DNA of 64,000 nt from Streptococcus massiliensis DSM 18628 (lineage in GTDB: Bacteria > Bacillota > Bacilli > Lactobacillales > Streptococcaceae), in contig NZ_KB904387.1 of assembly GCF_000380065.1 (NCBI RefSeq), positions 1 to 64,000 of the forward strand. Reading direction: 5' to 3'. Below the pieces are notes generated by a model. That model saw only the letters and a program-made list of their open reading frames with translations, did not search any database and had not been told where the DNA came from. Position 1 is the first letter of the stretch. Each line of letters begins with the position of its first letter. Shown in pieces: positions 17,014 to 25,781 of the stretch. The translations under genes and the position numbers were made by a program.

Positions 17014-18396
17014 ATGAAAGAACGAGATTATGCTTTTGGTTTTCACGATGACATTAAGCCCCTCTATTCAACAGGGAAAGGACTGACAGAGGAAATAGTT
17101 CGTAATATTTCAGAAATCAAAAATGAACCAGAATGGATGCTGAACTATCGCCTGCGCTCTTTGGAGCTTTTCCACAAGTTACCCATGCCTGATTTTGGAC
17201 CAGATTTGTCAGGTATTCGTTTTGATGATATTATTTATTATCAAAAATTAAGCGGAGAACGTGCCAACACTTGGGACGAGGTACCAGATGAGATTAAAAA
17301 AACCTTTGATCGTCTGGGCATTCCAGAGGCGGAGCGGCAGTTTCTCTCTGGGGCAGTCGCCCAGTATGAGTCAGAGGTCGTCTATCATAATATGAAGGAC
17401 GAATTTGCTAAGATGGGCATCATTTTTACAGATACTGATACGGCGGTACAGGAGTATCCCGAGCTAGTTAAAAAGTATTTTGGAACGGTCATTTCTAATG
17501 CAGAGCACAAATTTTCAGCCTTAAATAGTGCAGTATGGTCAGGAGGGACATTTATCTATGTTCCCAAAAATGTCCAGTGTACAGTTCCAGTGCAGACTTA
17601 TTTTCGGATCAATGGTGAAAATGCAGGACAATTTGAGCGTTCTCTTATAATTATAGAAGAGGGAGCTTCTATCCAATATATTGAGGGCTGTACTGCACCG
17701 ACTTATACAGCCAATAGTCTTCATGCGGCGAATGTAGAAATTATTGTCAAAAAGGATGCTTTTTTCCGCTACACCACTATTCAAAATTGGTCAGATAATG
17801 TTTATAATCTAGTGACCGAACGAGGGACAGTCGAAGAGGGCGGGACACTGGAGTGGATTGACGGTAATCTCGGCAGCAAGGTCAATATGAAATATCCATG
17901 CAGTATCTTGAATGGCCGTAATGCTAGAACCTCTGTCTTGTCCATGTCCTTTGCAAATGCAGGTCAGCACCTTGATGCAGGTTGTAAAGTCTACCATAAT
18001 GCCCCTAAGACTTCTAGCACCTTGATTTCCAAGTCGGTGGCTAAAGACGGAGGCAAGACCGATTATCGTGGGCAAGTTCGCTTTGGCAAAGATAGCGCAG
18101 GCTCTAAATCGCATATCGAGTGTGACACCATTCTCATGGACGGTGAGTCAAGTTCCGACACCATTCCCTTCAATGAAATCCATAATTCTAATGTGGCGCT
18201 GGAGCATGAAGCCAAGGTGTCCAAGGTGTCAGAAGACCAGCTTTACTATCTTATGAGCCGTGGCATTAGTGAAGAAGATGCGACAGCCATGATTATCAAT
18301 GGTTTTATGGAACCAATCACCAAAGAACTTCCTATGGAATACGCCGTTGAACTCAACCAGCTCATCAATATGAGCATGGAAGGCTCGGTTGGTTAA
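17014..18396 (+). CDS. sufB: Fe-S cluster assembly protein SufB (stand-alone)
   Basis: A 460-aa SufB/SufD-family scaffold protein. Beta-helix motifs typical of SufB are intact: [49 protein letters not shown], and the C-terminal end [20 protein letters not shown]. In SUF the scaffold normally sits in a sufCDSUB operon. Here no sufC, D, S or U is nearby, and the gene has its own promoter and an AAAGGAAGG site. From memory it differs noticeably from the operon-encoded streptococcal SufB, with a shorter N-terminus, so it may be a paralogue. A relocated sole copy cannot be excluded. Confidence 0.9.
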   Translation: MKERDYAFGFHDDIKPLYSTGKGLTEEIVRNISEIKNEPEWMLNYRLRSLELFHKLPMPDFGPDLSGIRFDDIIYYQKLSGERANTWDEVPDEIKKTFDRLGIPEAERQFLSGAVAQYESEVVYHNMKDEFAKMGIIFTDTDTAVQEYPELVKKYFGTVISNAEHKFSALNSAVWSGGTFIYVPKNVQCTVPVQTYFRINGENAGQFERSLIIIEEGASIQYIEGCTAPTYTANSLHAANVEIIVKKDAFFRYTTIQNWSDNVYNLVTERGTVEEGGTLEWIDGNLGSKVNMKYPCSILNGRNARTSVLSMSFANAGQHLDAGCKVYHNAPKTSSTLISKSVAKDGGKTDYRGQVRFGKDSAGSKSHIECDTILMDGESSSDTIPFNEIHNSNVALEHEAKVSKVSEDQLYYLMSRGISEEDATAMIINGFMEPITKELPMEYAVELNQLINMSMEGSVG

Positions 18397-18436
18397 TCAA
18401 TAGACAAGTTTTTTCATCTTTTAAAATGACAAGATA

Positions 18437-18467
18437 AGGTTAGGATATATTTTTCCTGACCTTTTTG
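18437..18467 (+). terminator. Terminator after sufB
   Basis: AGGTTAGGA / TCCTGACCT stem with one mismatch, then TTTTTG. Confidence 0.65.
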
Positions 18468-18518
18468 CTTGAAATATTTGTTAAGAATAGTATAATAGAT
18501 ATAAACTTAACTAGTTAA
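18468..18518 (+). promoter_or_regulatory. Promoter of rpsN with a perfect AdcR (zinc repressor) operator
   Basis: CTTGAA (18468-18473), 17-nt spacer, TATAAT (18491-18496). The palindrome TTAACTAGTTAA at 18507-18518, just downstream of the expected start site, matches the streptococcal AdcR consensus TTAACNNGTTAA. Zinc-loaded AdcR would block transcription here. Confidence 0.75.
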
Positions 18519-18539
18519 GTAAAATCGAAGGAGACGAAC

Positions 18540-18809
18540 ATGGCTAAAAAATCAAAAATGGCACGTTATCACAAACAGTTAAAACTCATTGAGCAGTATG
18601 CCGACTTGCGGCGAGAGCTCAAGGATAAGGGGGATTATGAAGCCTTGCGCAAATTGCCGCGTGATTCCAACCCTAATCGCTTGAAGCACCGCGATCGGCT
18701 GGACGGGCGCCCGCATGCCTATATGCGGAAGTTTGGATTGAGCCGCATTCATTTTCGTGAACTGGCGCACAAAGGGCAGCTTCCAGGAGTTAAAAAAGCC
18801 AGCTGGTAA
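18540..18809 (+). CDS. rpsN: 30S ribosomal protein S14, zinc-independent form
   Basis: An 89-aa S14 without the CxxC...CxxC zinc ribbon of the 61-aa form usually encoded in the spc operon. It has the family's C-terminal RNA-binding part ([20 protein letters not shown]). In Firmicutes such zinc-free paralogues replace the zinc form when the metal is scarce. The AdcR operator between its promoter and start codon agrees with that. RBS GAAGGAG is 7 nt upstream. The zinc-form copy is outside this window. Confidence 0.93.
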   Translation: MAKKSKMARYHKQLKLIEQYADLRRELKDKGDYEALRKLPRDSNPNRLKHRDRLDGRPHAYMRKFGLSRIHFRELAHKGQLPGVKKASW

Positions 18810-18878
18810 GAGAAATGAGCTGGAAAATTTTTCTCGCTTTTGATATGATAGAATCAGCACAAACACAAGGAGAGAATC

Positions 18879-19145
18879 ATGGACTTAGCAGACATCAGGC
18901 GGGAAATTGATCAAGTGGACGATGAACTGGTCAATCTTTTAGAAAAAAGAATGGAGCTAGTAAGTCAGGTTGTTGCCTATAAACAATCTAGCGGAAGGGC
19001 AATTTTAGATCGAGCGCGTGAGCAAGCGATTTTAGATAAGGTGGCAGCACATGTTGAAAATAAACAGTATGTCGAAACTATTGTAGACTCTTTTGCGGAC
19101 TTGATGAGACACTCACGTGAGTATCAAAATAAGAACCTATCATGA
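18879..19145 (+). CDS. Chorismate mutase (AroQ type)
   Basis: An 88-aa all-helical chorismate mutase that turns chorismate into prephenate for Phe/Tyr synthesis. It begins with the typical DLADIRREIDQVDDELVNLL helix (residues 2-21), followed by KRMELVSQV, YKQ and the DRAREQAIL active-site helix. AGGAGAG precedes the ATG. The stop overlaps the next gene by 4 nt (ATGA), so it is coupled with the fluoride-channel genes, an arrangement also seen in other streptococci. Confidence 0.92.
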   Translation: MDLADIRREIDQVDDELVNLLEKRMELVSQVVAYKQSSGRAILDRAREQAILDKVAAHVENKQYVETIVDSFADLMRHSREYQNKNLS

Positions 19146-19516
19146 TAAAATTCAAAGATAATCTTGCAGTTTTTGCAGCTGGTGCGCTAGGCGGTTTGTG
19201 CCGGTATGAGTTCAGTATGAGTTTGCTGGTAGACTTTTCTTTTCCTTGGGGCACGCTGTTAGTTAACTGGCTAGGAGTGTGGTTGCTCGTTTGGTTTGTT
19301 AAAGGATATTTAGCTAGTCGCGGAGCTGCAAGGCGTTTGGTTTTAGCTTTGGGTACAGGTTTCTGTGGCGGCCTGACAACTTTTTCGAGCTTGCTATTAG
19401 ATAGTGTTAAATTACTAGACAAAGGTGATTTACTCAGCCTACTAATCTATCTTTCTCTGAGCATTTTAGGTGGATTTGCAATTGCTCTTATCGCAGAAAA
19501 GCGGGTGCAATCATGA
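19142..19516 (+). CDS. fluC: Fluoride ion channel Fluc/CrcB, subunit 1
   Basis: A 124-aa four-helix membrane protein of the CrcB/Fluc family that exports fluoride. Conserved motifs: AGALGGLCRYEFS, GTLLVNWLGVWLL (pore Asn) and GTGFCGGLTTFSSLLLD. Two adjacent genes indicate a heterodimeric channel. It overlaps both neighbours by 4 nt. I see no fluoride riboswitch ahead of the operon. Confidence 0.92.
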   Translation: MIKFKDNLAVFAAGALGGLCRYEFSMSLLVDFSFPWGTLLVNWLGVWLLVWFVKGYLASRGAARRLVLALGTGFCGGLTTFSSLLLDSVKLLDKGDLLSLLIYLSLSILGGFAIALIAEKRVQS

Positions 19517-19845
19517 GTATGGTTCTATATTTGATGACTGCTTGTGGGTTAGGAACTCTGATACGTTTTGTCTTTTCACAGTTAAATAGCCGCTATGCTT
19601 TACCACTAGGCACTCTTGTTGCTAACATTTTAGGTGCCTTTCTGATTGGTATTTTTTATAAATCTGTTGCCGATAAACAAGTTTACGCCATTCTAGCAAC
19701 GGGTTTTTGTGGCGGTTTGACAACCTTTTCTACCTTGAATGCGGAGCTCCTTGCCCTGCTAGAAAATAAGAAAAAGTTTCTCTCTTACTTGCTTTTGACC
19801 TATCTCCTTGGTTTTTTAGCAATTTTTTTAGGAATTCTGCTCTAA
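19513..19845 (+). CDS. fluC: Fluoride ion channel Fluc/CrcB, subunit 2
   Basis: A 110-aa partner of the preceding channel gene. It has the same four-helix plan with GLGTLIRFVFSQL, GTLVANILGAFLIG and ATGFCGGLTTFSTLNAEL. The shared GFCGGLTTFS motif shows the two arose by duplication. It ends the chorismate mutase-fluC-fluC operon. Confidence 0.92.
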   Translation: MSMVLYLMTACGLGTLIRFVFSQLNSRYALPLGTLVANILGAFLIGIFYKSVADKQVYAILATGFCGGLTTFSTLNAELLALLENKKKFLSYLLLTYLLGFLAIFLGILL

Positions 19846-19850
19846 AAATC

Positions 19851-19961
19851 TTTACTTTTAGCGGAAATCTGGTATAATATTCTCTGTGTGTAATGGACGC
19901 ACAGAAAACGACTAATCCGCTGGGCAACTTGCTTGATGATTAGTAAGATAGGAGAAGAAAT
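19851..19961 (+). promoter_or_regulatory. rplS promoter and L19 leader RNA
   Basis: TTTACT, 16-nt spacer, TATAAT (19873-19878). The roughly 75-nt leader before rplS can fold (TGTGTG...CGCACA; ACTAATC...GATTAGT at about 19910-19945) and has the position and size of the Firmicutes L19 leader, thought to mediate feedback by L19. Assignment to that family is from position and folding only. Confidence 0.55.
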
Positions 19962-20309
19962 ATGAATCCATTGATCCAAAGTTTGACAGAAGGTCAACTT
20001 CGCACTGATATCCCTGCATTCCGCCCTGGTGACACGGTTCGCGTTCACGCGAAAGTTGTCGAAGGAAACCGCGAACGTATCCAGATTTTTGAAGGTGTCG
20101 TTATTGCGCGTAAAAATAGCGGAATTTCAGAAACTTACACAGTTCGTAAAATTTCTAACGGTGTAGGTGTTGAACGTACTTTCCCAGTTCACACTCCACG
20201 TGTTGATAAGATTGAAGTCGTTCGTTACGGTAAAGTACGCCGTGCTAAACTTTACTACCTTCGTGCATTGCAAGGTAAGGCAGCGCGTATCAAAGAAATT
20301 CGCCGTTAA
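19962..20309 (+). CDS. rplS: 50S ribosomal protein L19
   Basis: A 115-aa L19, normal length, located at the 30S-50S interface. Diagnostic stretches are [29 protein letters not shown] and [13 protein letters not shown]. Strong AGGAGAAG ribosome binding site. It is a monocistronic unit with its own promoter, leader and terminator. Confidence 0.97.
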   Translation: MNPLIQSLTEGQLRTDIPAFRPGDTVRVHAKVVEGNRERIQIFEGVVIARKNSGISETYTVRKISNGVGVERTFPVHTPRVDKIEVVRYGKVRRAKLYYLRALQGKAARIKEIRR

Positions 20310-20324
20310 TCAGATTTTGAGAGA

Positions 20325-20354
20325 AGTTCTTCTTGTACAAGGAGAGCTTTTTTC
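20325..20354 (+). terminator. Terminator after rplS
   Basis: AGTTCTTCTTG / CAAGGAGAGCT stem with G-U pairs, followed by TTTTTTC. Confidence 0.65.
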
Positions 20355-20533
20355 TATGTCTGCCGCTAAAGAGTTAGTATTATTTTTGAGTATATAGAGA
20401 GATGAAGTATCTGATACAAGAACTTAAAAAGACGGTCATAGCTAAAAATAATTGACATCTTATCCTTCATGATAGGCATTTTCCCTTAAAAATGCTACAA
20501 TAAGGATAAAATATTGTGTGAGGTTTTGATTTA

Positions 20534-21709
20534 GTGAAGAAAAAAGATTTTAGTTTAAGTTGGTTTTTCCGCTGGTTTTTAGACAATAAGGCAATTACGG
20601 TCTTTCTGGTGACCCTTCTTTTGGGGCTTAATATTTTTCTGTTAAGTAAGATTAGTTTTGTTTTTATTCCCTTTTTAGATTTTCTAAAAGTCATCATGCT
20701 GCCTATCATTATTTCGGGTTTGCTTTATTATTTGATTGTTCCTTTGGTTGATTGGCTTGAAAGTAAGAAAATGAATCGTGTAATGGCGATTTCGTTGGTA
20801 TTTATCCTGATTGTATTGCTTTTGATTTGGGGTCTGGCAGTAGCTATTCCAAGTTTGCAAAAACAAGTTATTAGCTTTTTCAAACATTTGCCAAGCAATT
20901 TGGAGACAATCAGTGACAATATAGATGCCCTTTTGCAAGATCCACGATTTGATGATATCAAGCCTCAGTTGGATCAGATTACTAAAAACCTCTCTTCACA
21001 AGCCGCTAGTTGGTCTAGCACAGTTTCTAGCAGAGCAGTGAATTGGGTAAGCACATTTCTCAGCGCGACTTCACAAGTCATTGTTTCTCTTATTATTATG
21101 CCTTTTATCGTTTTTTACCTTTTACGCGACGGAAAAAATCTGAAAGGTTATATTGCTAAATTCTTTCCAACCAAGCTGCGTGAACCGGTTGCTAATGTAC
21201 TCAGTGAGGTGAATAGTCAACTGGCTAACTATGTGCGCGGTCAGGTGACGGTAGCTGTAGTTGTTGCCGTCATGTTCATCATCTTTTTTAAGATTATTGG
21301 ATTGCGTTATGCGGTAACTTTGGGGGTAACTGCCGGTATTCTCAATCTTATCCCATACTTGGGAAGTTTCTTGGCCATGCTTCCAGCTCTAGTTTTAGGA
21401 GCGATTGCTGGACCGATTATGTTGATTAAGGTCATTATTGTTTTCATCATAGAGCAAACGATTGAAGGACGCTTCGTTTCTCCGTTAGTTCTTGGTAGCC
21501 AGTTGAATATTCATCCGATTACCATATTGTTTGTGCTCTTAACGTCCGGTTCGATGTTTGGTTTATGGGGTGTGGTTTTGGGAATTCCTGCCTACGCCTC
21601 AGCCAAGGTCGTTATTTCCGCTATTTTTGAATGGTACAAGGAAGTCAGCGGCCTCTACGAAGATGAAGCTGAAACGAAAGAAACAGGAGAAGAAAGTGAG
21701 CAATCATAG
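20534..21709 (+). CDS. AI-2E family transporter (UPF0118)
   Basis: A 391-aa multi-pass membrane protein of the AI-2E/PerM family: several N-terminal helices, a soluble middle part (about 110-200) and a conserved C-terminal block with GILNLIPYLGSFLAMLP and FIIEQTIEGRFVSPLVLG. Family members have been linked to autoinducer-2 export or to sodium/proton transport; which applies is not visible. GTG start at 20534 with a modest TGAGG site; an extended -10 (TGCTACAAT) lies at 20493-20501. The end overlaps the next gene, and the last 150 nt are GC-richer than the rest. Confidence 0.85.
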   Translation: MKKKDFSLSWFFRWFLDNKAITVFLVTLLLGLNIFLLSKISFVFIPFLDFLKVIMLPIIISGLLYYLIVPLVDWLESKKMNRVMAISLVFILIVLLLIWGLAVAIPSLQKQVISFFKHLPSNLETISDNIDALLQDPRFDDIKPQLDQITKNLSSQAASWSSTVSSRAVNWVSTFLSATSQVIVSLIIMPFIVFYLLRDGKNLKGYIAKFFPTKLREPVANVLSEVNSQLANYVRGQVTVAVVVAVMFIIFFKIIGLRYAVTLGVTAGILNLIPYLGSFLAMLPALVLGAIAGPIMLIKVIIVFIIEQTIEGRFVSPLVLGSQLNIHPITILFVLLTSGSMFGLWGVVLGIPAYASAKVVISAIFEWYKEVSGLYEDEAETKETGEESEQS

Positions 21710-22928
21710 TCAGAACATGCTAGACGCTCTGCGAGAACAAGATTTGGCAAAAGCCGAACAGCATTTTGCCACTGCCCTAGCAGAGGACACAAATGAAGAA
21801 CTTCTTGATTTAGCCGACTACTTGGAAAGTATCGGCTTTTTCCCTCAAGCCAAGCAAATCTATGAAAAATTGGCCGACCTTTATCCAGAGTCCTATATCA
21901 GTCTCGCTCAAATTGCTAGCGACGACGGAGATATAGAGGCCGCCTTTGCCTATCTAGAAGCTATTTCGCCAGAGAGTGACTTCTATGCGGCGGCTTTATT
22001 GGCCAAGGCAGACCTCTACCAAATGGAGGGCTTGCCAGATGTCGCGCGGGAAAAATTACTGGAAGCAAGCTCGATTACGACTGACCCGCTTATTACCTTT
22101 GCGCTTGCAGAGATTGACTTGGAGCTGGGGCGTTTTCAAGAGGCAATCAAAGAATACGCCAGCCTTGACAATCGCGAGATTTACCAGCAGACAGGCGTTT
22201 CGACCTACCAACGGATTGGGATTTCCTATGCGAATTTAGGAAAATTTGAGGCGGCGATTGAGTTTTTGGAAAAGGCGGTGGAGTTAGAGTATGATGAAGC
22301 GGCGGTGTTTGAGCTGGCTCTGCTCCTCGCTGACCAAAAGGAATATCAAAGGGCAAACTTGTATTTCAAGCAGCTGGACACGATTTCGCCCGATTTTGAG
22401 GGCTACGAGTACGGCTATGCCCAGTCGCTTCATGCCGAGCACAAGACCGAGGAAGCTCTGGCTCTTGCCCAGCAAGGACTGGCAAAAAATCCCTTTGACA
22501 CCCAGCACTTGCTCCTTGCTTCCCAGCTGTCCTACGAGCTTCACGACCAGAAAAAGGCAGAAGACTATCTCTTGCAGGCGCAGGAAAATGCCGATGATAT
22601 GGAAGAAGTGGCGCTGCGCTTGACCAATCTCTATCTGGAGCAGGAGCGCTATGAGGACTTGCTGGCTTTTGAGAAGCAGGACTTGGACAATATCTTGACC
22701 CGCTGGAATATCGCGCGTGCCTATGAGGCCTTGGAAAATCCTGAAAAAGCCTTGCAGCTCTTTCAGGATCTACAGACCGATTTGCAGGACAATCCAGAAT
22801 TTTTGGAGCAATACAGCTATTTGCTGCGGGAAATGGGGCAAGCAGCGGAAGCCAAAAATCAAGCAGGACGCTATTTGCAGCTAGTGCCGGATGACGCCAG
22901 CATGCAGGAATTTTATCACAGTTTGTAA
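21696..22928 (+). CDS. Tetratricopeptide-repeat protein
   Basis: A 410-aa soluble protein made of tandem TPR-like helix pairs, such as GFFPQAKQIYEKLADLYPES and GKFEAAIEFLEKAVELEYDE, ending with another near residue 380. TPR arrays serve as protein-protein docking surfaces; the partner is unknown. Start chosen at GTG 21696, with AGGAGAAG just upstream, giving a 14-nt overlap with the AI-2E gene. ATG 21717 is the alternative. The gene is GC-rich throughout. Translational coupling suggests a job linked to the permease. Confidence 0.82.
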   Translation: MSNHSQNMLDALREQDLAKAEQHFATALAEDTNEELLDLADYLESIGFFPQAKQIYEKLADLYPESYISLAQIASDDGDIEAAFAYLEAISPESDFYAAALLAKADLYQMEGLPDVAREKLLEASSITTDPLITFALAEIDLELGRFQEAIKEYASLDNREIYQQTGVSTYQRIGISYANLGKFEAAIEFLEKAVELEYDEAAVFELALLLADQKEYQRANLYFKQLDTISPDFEGYEYGYAQSLHAEHKTEEALALAQQGLAKNPFDTQHLLLASQLSYELHDQKKAEDYLLQAQENADDMEEVALRLTNLYLEQERYEDLLAFEKQDLDNILTRWNIARAYEALENPEKALQLFQDLQTDLQDNPEFLEQYSYLLREMGQAAEAKNQAGRYLQLVPDDASMQEFYHSL

Positions 22929-22995
22929 AAAGTTTAACAAGCGTTCCCTTTGTCAAATGTGGTAGATGATTTTAATCTTAGAAAGATTTCTTCTT

Positions 22996-23024
22996 TTGGC
23001 GATAGCTTTAGAGTATGATATACT
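22996..23024 (+). promoter_or_regulatory. Promoter of alsD
   Basis: TTGGCG, 17-nt spacer, TATACT (23019-23024), about 43 nt before the start codon. Confidence 0.55.
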
Positions 23025-23066
23025 AAAAGTGCTTTATAGTAAGAGAAAGGTAAATTAGGAGGAATT

Positions 23067-23786
23067 ATGGCAGAACCAGTAAAATTATTTCAATATAATA
23101 CCTTGGGTGCCCTCATGGCAGGTCTGTACGGAGGTGGTATGACCGTTGGTGAGCTTTTGCAGTATGGAGATTTAGGGATTGGAACACTAGATTCGATTGA
23201 TGGAGAGCTGATTGTCTTAGACGGGAAAGCCTATCAAGCTAGGGGTTCTGGTGAGGTACCAGAGGTGATTGAAGTATCAGACGAAGTAACAGTTCCTTAT
23301 GCAGCCGTTGTGCCCCACCAGTCAGAAGTTATTTTTCGCCAGCGTTTTGAAATGACGGATAAAGAACTTGAACAGCGTATTGAATCCTATTATGACGGGG
23401 AAAATCTCTTTCGTTCCATTAAAATTCATGGCGAATTTGCTCATATGCATGTGAGGATGATTCCAAAATCAACGGATGAACGAAAGTTTGCTGAGGTGGC
23501 GATTAGCCAACCAGAGTACCAGATTGATGATATAACGGGGACAATTGTTGGTATTTGGACGCCAGAAATTTTTCATGGAGTGAGCGTTGCTGGCTATCAT
23601 TTACATTTCATTTCTGACGACCATACTTTTGGCGGTCACGTTATGGATTTTGTTATCAAGGAAGGGATAGTTGAAGTGGGAGCAGTTGATCAGTTGGATC
23701 AGCGTTTCCCAGTTCAAGATCGTAAATATCTTTTTGCCAAGTTTAATGTCAATGAATTACGAGAAGATATTAACAAGGCAGAGTGA
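23067..23786 (+). CDS. alsD: Alpha-acetolactate decarboxylase
   Basis: A 239-aa zinc enzyme that turns acetolactate into acetoin, diverting pyruvate from acid production and adjusting branched-chain amino acid precursors. Family signatures: LYQ-like N-terminus (KLFQYNTLGALMAG), GIGTLDSIDGELIVLDG, and the His-rich metal site GYHLHFISDDHTFGGHVMDF at about 173-192. AGGAGG precedes the ATG. No acetolactate synthase gene is adjacent, so it stands as a single gene. Confidence 0.94.
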   Translation: MAEPVKLFQYNTLGALMAGLYGGGMTVGELLQYGDLGIGTLDSIDGELIVLDGKAYQARGSGEVPEVIEVSDEVTVPYAAVVPHQSEVIFRQRFEMTDKELEQRIESYYDGENLFRSIKIHGEFAHMHVRMIPKSTDERKFAEVAISQPEYQIDDITGTIVGIWTPEIFHGVSVAGYHLHFISDDHTFGGHVMDFVIKEGIVEVGAVDQLDQRFPVQDRKYLFAKFNVNELREDINKAE

Positions 23787-23807
23787 AATCTGACCTGATG
23801 AACCTCT

Positions 23808-23837
23808 AGATTGAAGGCTGTGTCTTTCAATCTTTTC
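23808..23837 (+). terminator. Terminator after alsD
   Basis: AGATTGAA / TTCAATCT stem (23808-23833) followed by TTTTC. Confidence 0.65.
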
Positions 23838-23946
23838 TAATTTTGGCCGAGAACTGGTGTGATTATTTGGATTTTATTGTAAAATTTGGTAAAAACCGAA
23901 TATTTTTTAAAATAAATTGCTAAAATTTTACAATTTCTTTATTTTG

Positions 23947-24030
23947 TGATAGAATTCTTGTGAAAACGTCAAGAAAGACGGAGCGATGCGCAAGCATAGG
24001 TTGGGGAATTTTATAGATTGAGGCTCAAAG
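23947..24030 (+). promoter_or_regulatory. guaC promoter and structured 5' leader
   Basis: Extended -10 TGATAGAAT (23947-23955) starts a leader of about 69 nt with two hairpins: CGTC-AAGAAA-GACG and ATGC-GCAA-GCAT with a GNRA-type loop (23986-23997), then a G-rich segment GGTTGGGG. Upstream, AAAACCGAATATTTT (23892-23906) resembles a PurR box with one mismatch. I do not recognise the leader as a named riboswitch. Confidence 0.4.
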
Positions 24031-25014
24031 ATGCTAAATGACTTTCCAATTTTCGATTATGAAGATGTGCAGCTTATTCCAAATAAGTGTATTATCAATA
24101 GCCGTTCGGAGGCAGATACGTCTATCACTTTTGGTAAACATACATTTAGGTTGCCAGTGGTGCCTGCCAATATGCAGACGATACTAGATGAGGATATTGC
24201 AGAAAAATTAGCTCAAAATGGCTATTTTTATATTATGCATCGTTTTGATGAAGAAGGACGTAAGCCTTTTGTCAAACGCATGCATGAACAGGGACTGATT
24301 GCTTCAATTTCTGTAGGTGTTAAAGACAATGAGTATGACTTTGTAACAAGCCTTGTAGATGATGCACCAGAATACATTACCATTGATATTGCCCATGGTC
24401 ATGCAGATAGCGTGATTAAAATGATTCAGCATATCAAGGCGACTTTACCTGAGACCTTTGTTATCGCAGGAAATGTTGGTACACCTGAGGCGGTTCGTGA
24501 GCTTGAAAACGCTGGAGCAGACGCGACCAAGGTCGGAATTGGCCCGGGTAAGGTTTGCATTACCAAGGTTAAAACTGGTTTTGGAACCGGTGGGTGGCAA
24601 TTAGCGGCACTGCGCTGGTGTGCCAAGGCAGCACGTAAGCCAATTATCGCGGACGGGGGGATTCGTACCCACGGTGATATTGCTAAGTCCATTCGTTTTG
24701 GTGCTAGCATGGTTATGATAGGTTCGCTCTTTGCGGGGCACATCGAAAGTCCAGGTAAGCTGGTAGAAATAGATGGTGAGCAGTTCAAAGAGTATTATGG
24801 TTCGGCTTCACAGTACCAAAAAGGAACTTATAAGAATGTTGAGGGGAAAAAGATTCTCCTGCCGGTAAAAGGCCATTTGAAAGATACCTTGATTGAAATG
24901 GAGCAGGATTTACAGAGCTCTATTTCCTATGCGGGTGGCAAGGATTTGTCTGGGCTGACACGTGTAGATTATGTTATCGTGAAAAACTCCATTTGGAATG
25001 GAGATTCGATTTAA
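24031..25014 (+). CDS. guaC: GMP reductase
   Basis: A 327-aa IMPDH/GMPR-family enzyme that deaminates GMP to IMP with NADPH, returning guanine nucleotides to the adenine branch. The catalytic Cys176 sits in [11 protein letters not shown]. The phosphate loop is [14 protein letters not shown], and the family flap region is GSASQYQKG. Length fits the Firmicutes GuaC2 type; no CBS domains are present, excluding IMP dehydrogenase. A guanine riboswitch begins 7 nt after the stop, ahead of xpt. Confidence 0.95.
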   Translation: MLNDFPIFDYEDVQLIPNKCIINSRSEADTSITFGKHTFRLPVVPANMQTILDEDIAEKLAQNGYFYIMHRFDEEGRKPFVKRMHEQGLIASISVGVKDNEYDFVTSLVDDAPEYITIDIAHGHADSVIKMIQHIKATLPETFVIAGNVGTPEAVRELENAGADATKVGIGPGKVCITKVKTGFGTGGWQLAALRWCAKAARKPIIADGGIRTHGDIAKSIRFGASMVMIGSLFAGHIESPGKLVEIDGEQFKEYYGSASQYQKGTYKNVEGKKILLPVKGHLKDTLIEMEQDLQSSISYAGGKDLSGLTRVDYVIVKNSIWNGDSI

Positions 25015-25021
25015 AAATAAA

Positions 25022-25174
25022 TTACTTATTTAAGTTATGGATTTGGCATAACGTCTCTACGGGGCACCTAAGGCTCCACAATAAGTAAGGAAAAACTTGG
25101 AGAAATTTTCTCTAGGTCTCTTTTTCCTATACTATTAGAGATGTTTTGCGGAGCTCATGGAGCTTCGCTTTTTG
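25022..25174 (+). promoter_or_regulatory. Guanine-class purine riboswitch controlling xpt-pbuX
   Basis: P1 TTACTTATT (25022-25030) pairs perfectly with AATAAGTAA (25080-25088). P2 is GTTATG/CATAAC with loop GATTTGG. J2/3 is GTCTCTAC. P3 is GGGGC/GCTCC with loop ACCTAAG. J3/1 is AC, so the ligand-pairing base is C, the guanine/hypoxanthine type, not adenine. Two hairpins follow: a near-perfect one at about 25096-25118 before CTCTTTTT, and GCGGAGCT-CATGG-AGCTTCGC before TTTTT (25149-25174). This fits transcriptional attenuation when guanine is present. No clear promoter lies between guaC and the aptamer. Confidence 0.85.
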
Positions 25175-25199
25175 TATCGCTGTTTAGAAAAGGAGAAAA

Positions 25200-25781
25200 A
25201 TGAAACAGTTAGAAGAACGCATTTTGCAAGATGGGCATGTTCTGGGAGAAAATATCCTCAAGGTTGACTCTTTTTTAACTCACCAAGTGGATTTTCAGTT
25301 GATGAAGGAGATAGGGCAGACTTTTGCAGAATATTTTCAGTCGGCAGGAATTACAAAAGTGGTGACCATTGAAGCCTCAGGGATTGCACCTGCTATTTAT
25401 ACGGCTGAAGCATTAAATGTTCCGATGATTTTTGCTAAGAAAGCTAAAAATATCACGATGTTGGATGGGATTTTGACAGCAGAGGTCTATTCTTTTACCA
25501 AACAAGTGACTAGCACAGTTTCTATTGCAAGCAAGTTTTTAAATAACAGAGACCGAGTGCTCATCGTTGACGACTTTTTGGCAAATGGACAGGCGGCAAA
25601 GGGCTTGGTAGACATTATCCAGCAAGCAGGAGCTGAGGTGGAAGGAATTGGTATTGTAATTGAAAAATCTTTTCAAGATGGACGGACATTACTTGAAAAG
25701 GCTGGCCAAAAAGTTGTTTCTTTAGCGCGAATTGAGCATTTTGAAAATGGAAAAGTAGTATTTAAGGAGGCAGATCTCTAA
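25200..25781 (+). CDS. xpt: Xanthine phosphoribosyltransferase
   Basis: A 193-aa type I PRTase that makes XMP from xanthine and PRPP. The PRPP-binding loop [18 protein letters not shown] is at about 120-137, and [16 protein letters not shown] matches the Xpt family. GGAGAAAA precedes ATG 25200. The stop overlaps the pbuX start (TAATG). It is preceded by the guanine riboswitch, as in Bacillus xpt-pbuX. Confidence 0.95.
   Translation: MKQLEERILQDGHVLGENILKVDSFLTHQVDFQLMKEIGQTFAEYFQSAGITKVVTIEASGIAPAIYTAEALNVPMIFAKKAKNITMLDGILTAEVYSFTKQVTSTVSIASKFLNNRDRVLIVDDFLANGQAAKGLVDIIQQAGAEVEGIGIVIEKSFQDGRTLLEKAGQKVVSLARIEHFENGKVVFKEADL

Noticed and set aside
18810-18878. Fluoride riboswitch ahead of the chorismate mutase-fluC operon
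   Set aside because: The short upstream region lacks the crcB-motif GGNGATGG core and has only a promoter and an ordinary ribosome binding site.
22366-22956. A 196-codon open frame antisense to the TPR gene
   Set aside because: Pro/Ala/Arg-rich shadow of a GC-rich gene, without start signals.
25022-25088. Adenine-type purine riboswitch
   Set aside because: The base before P1 on the 3' side is C, not U, and the genes served are xanthine salvage genes.
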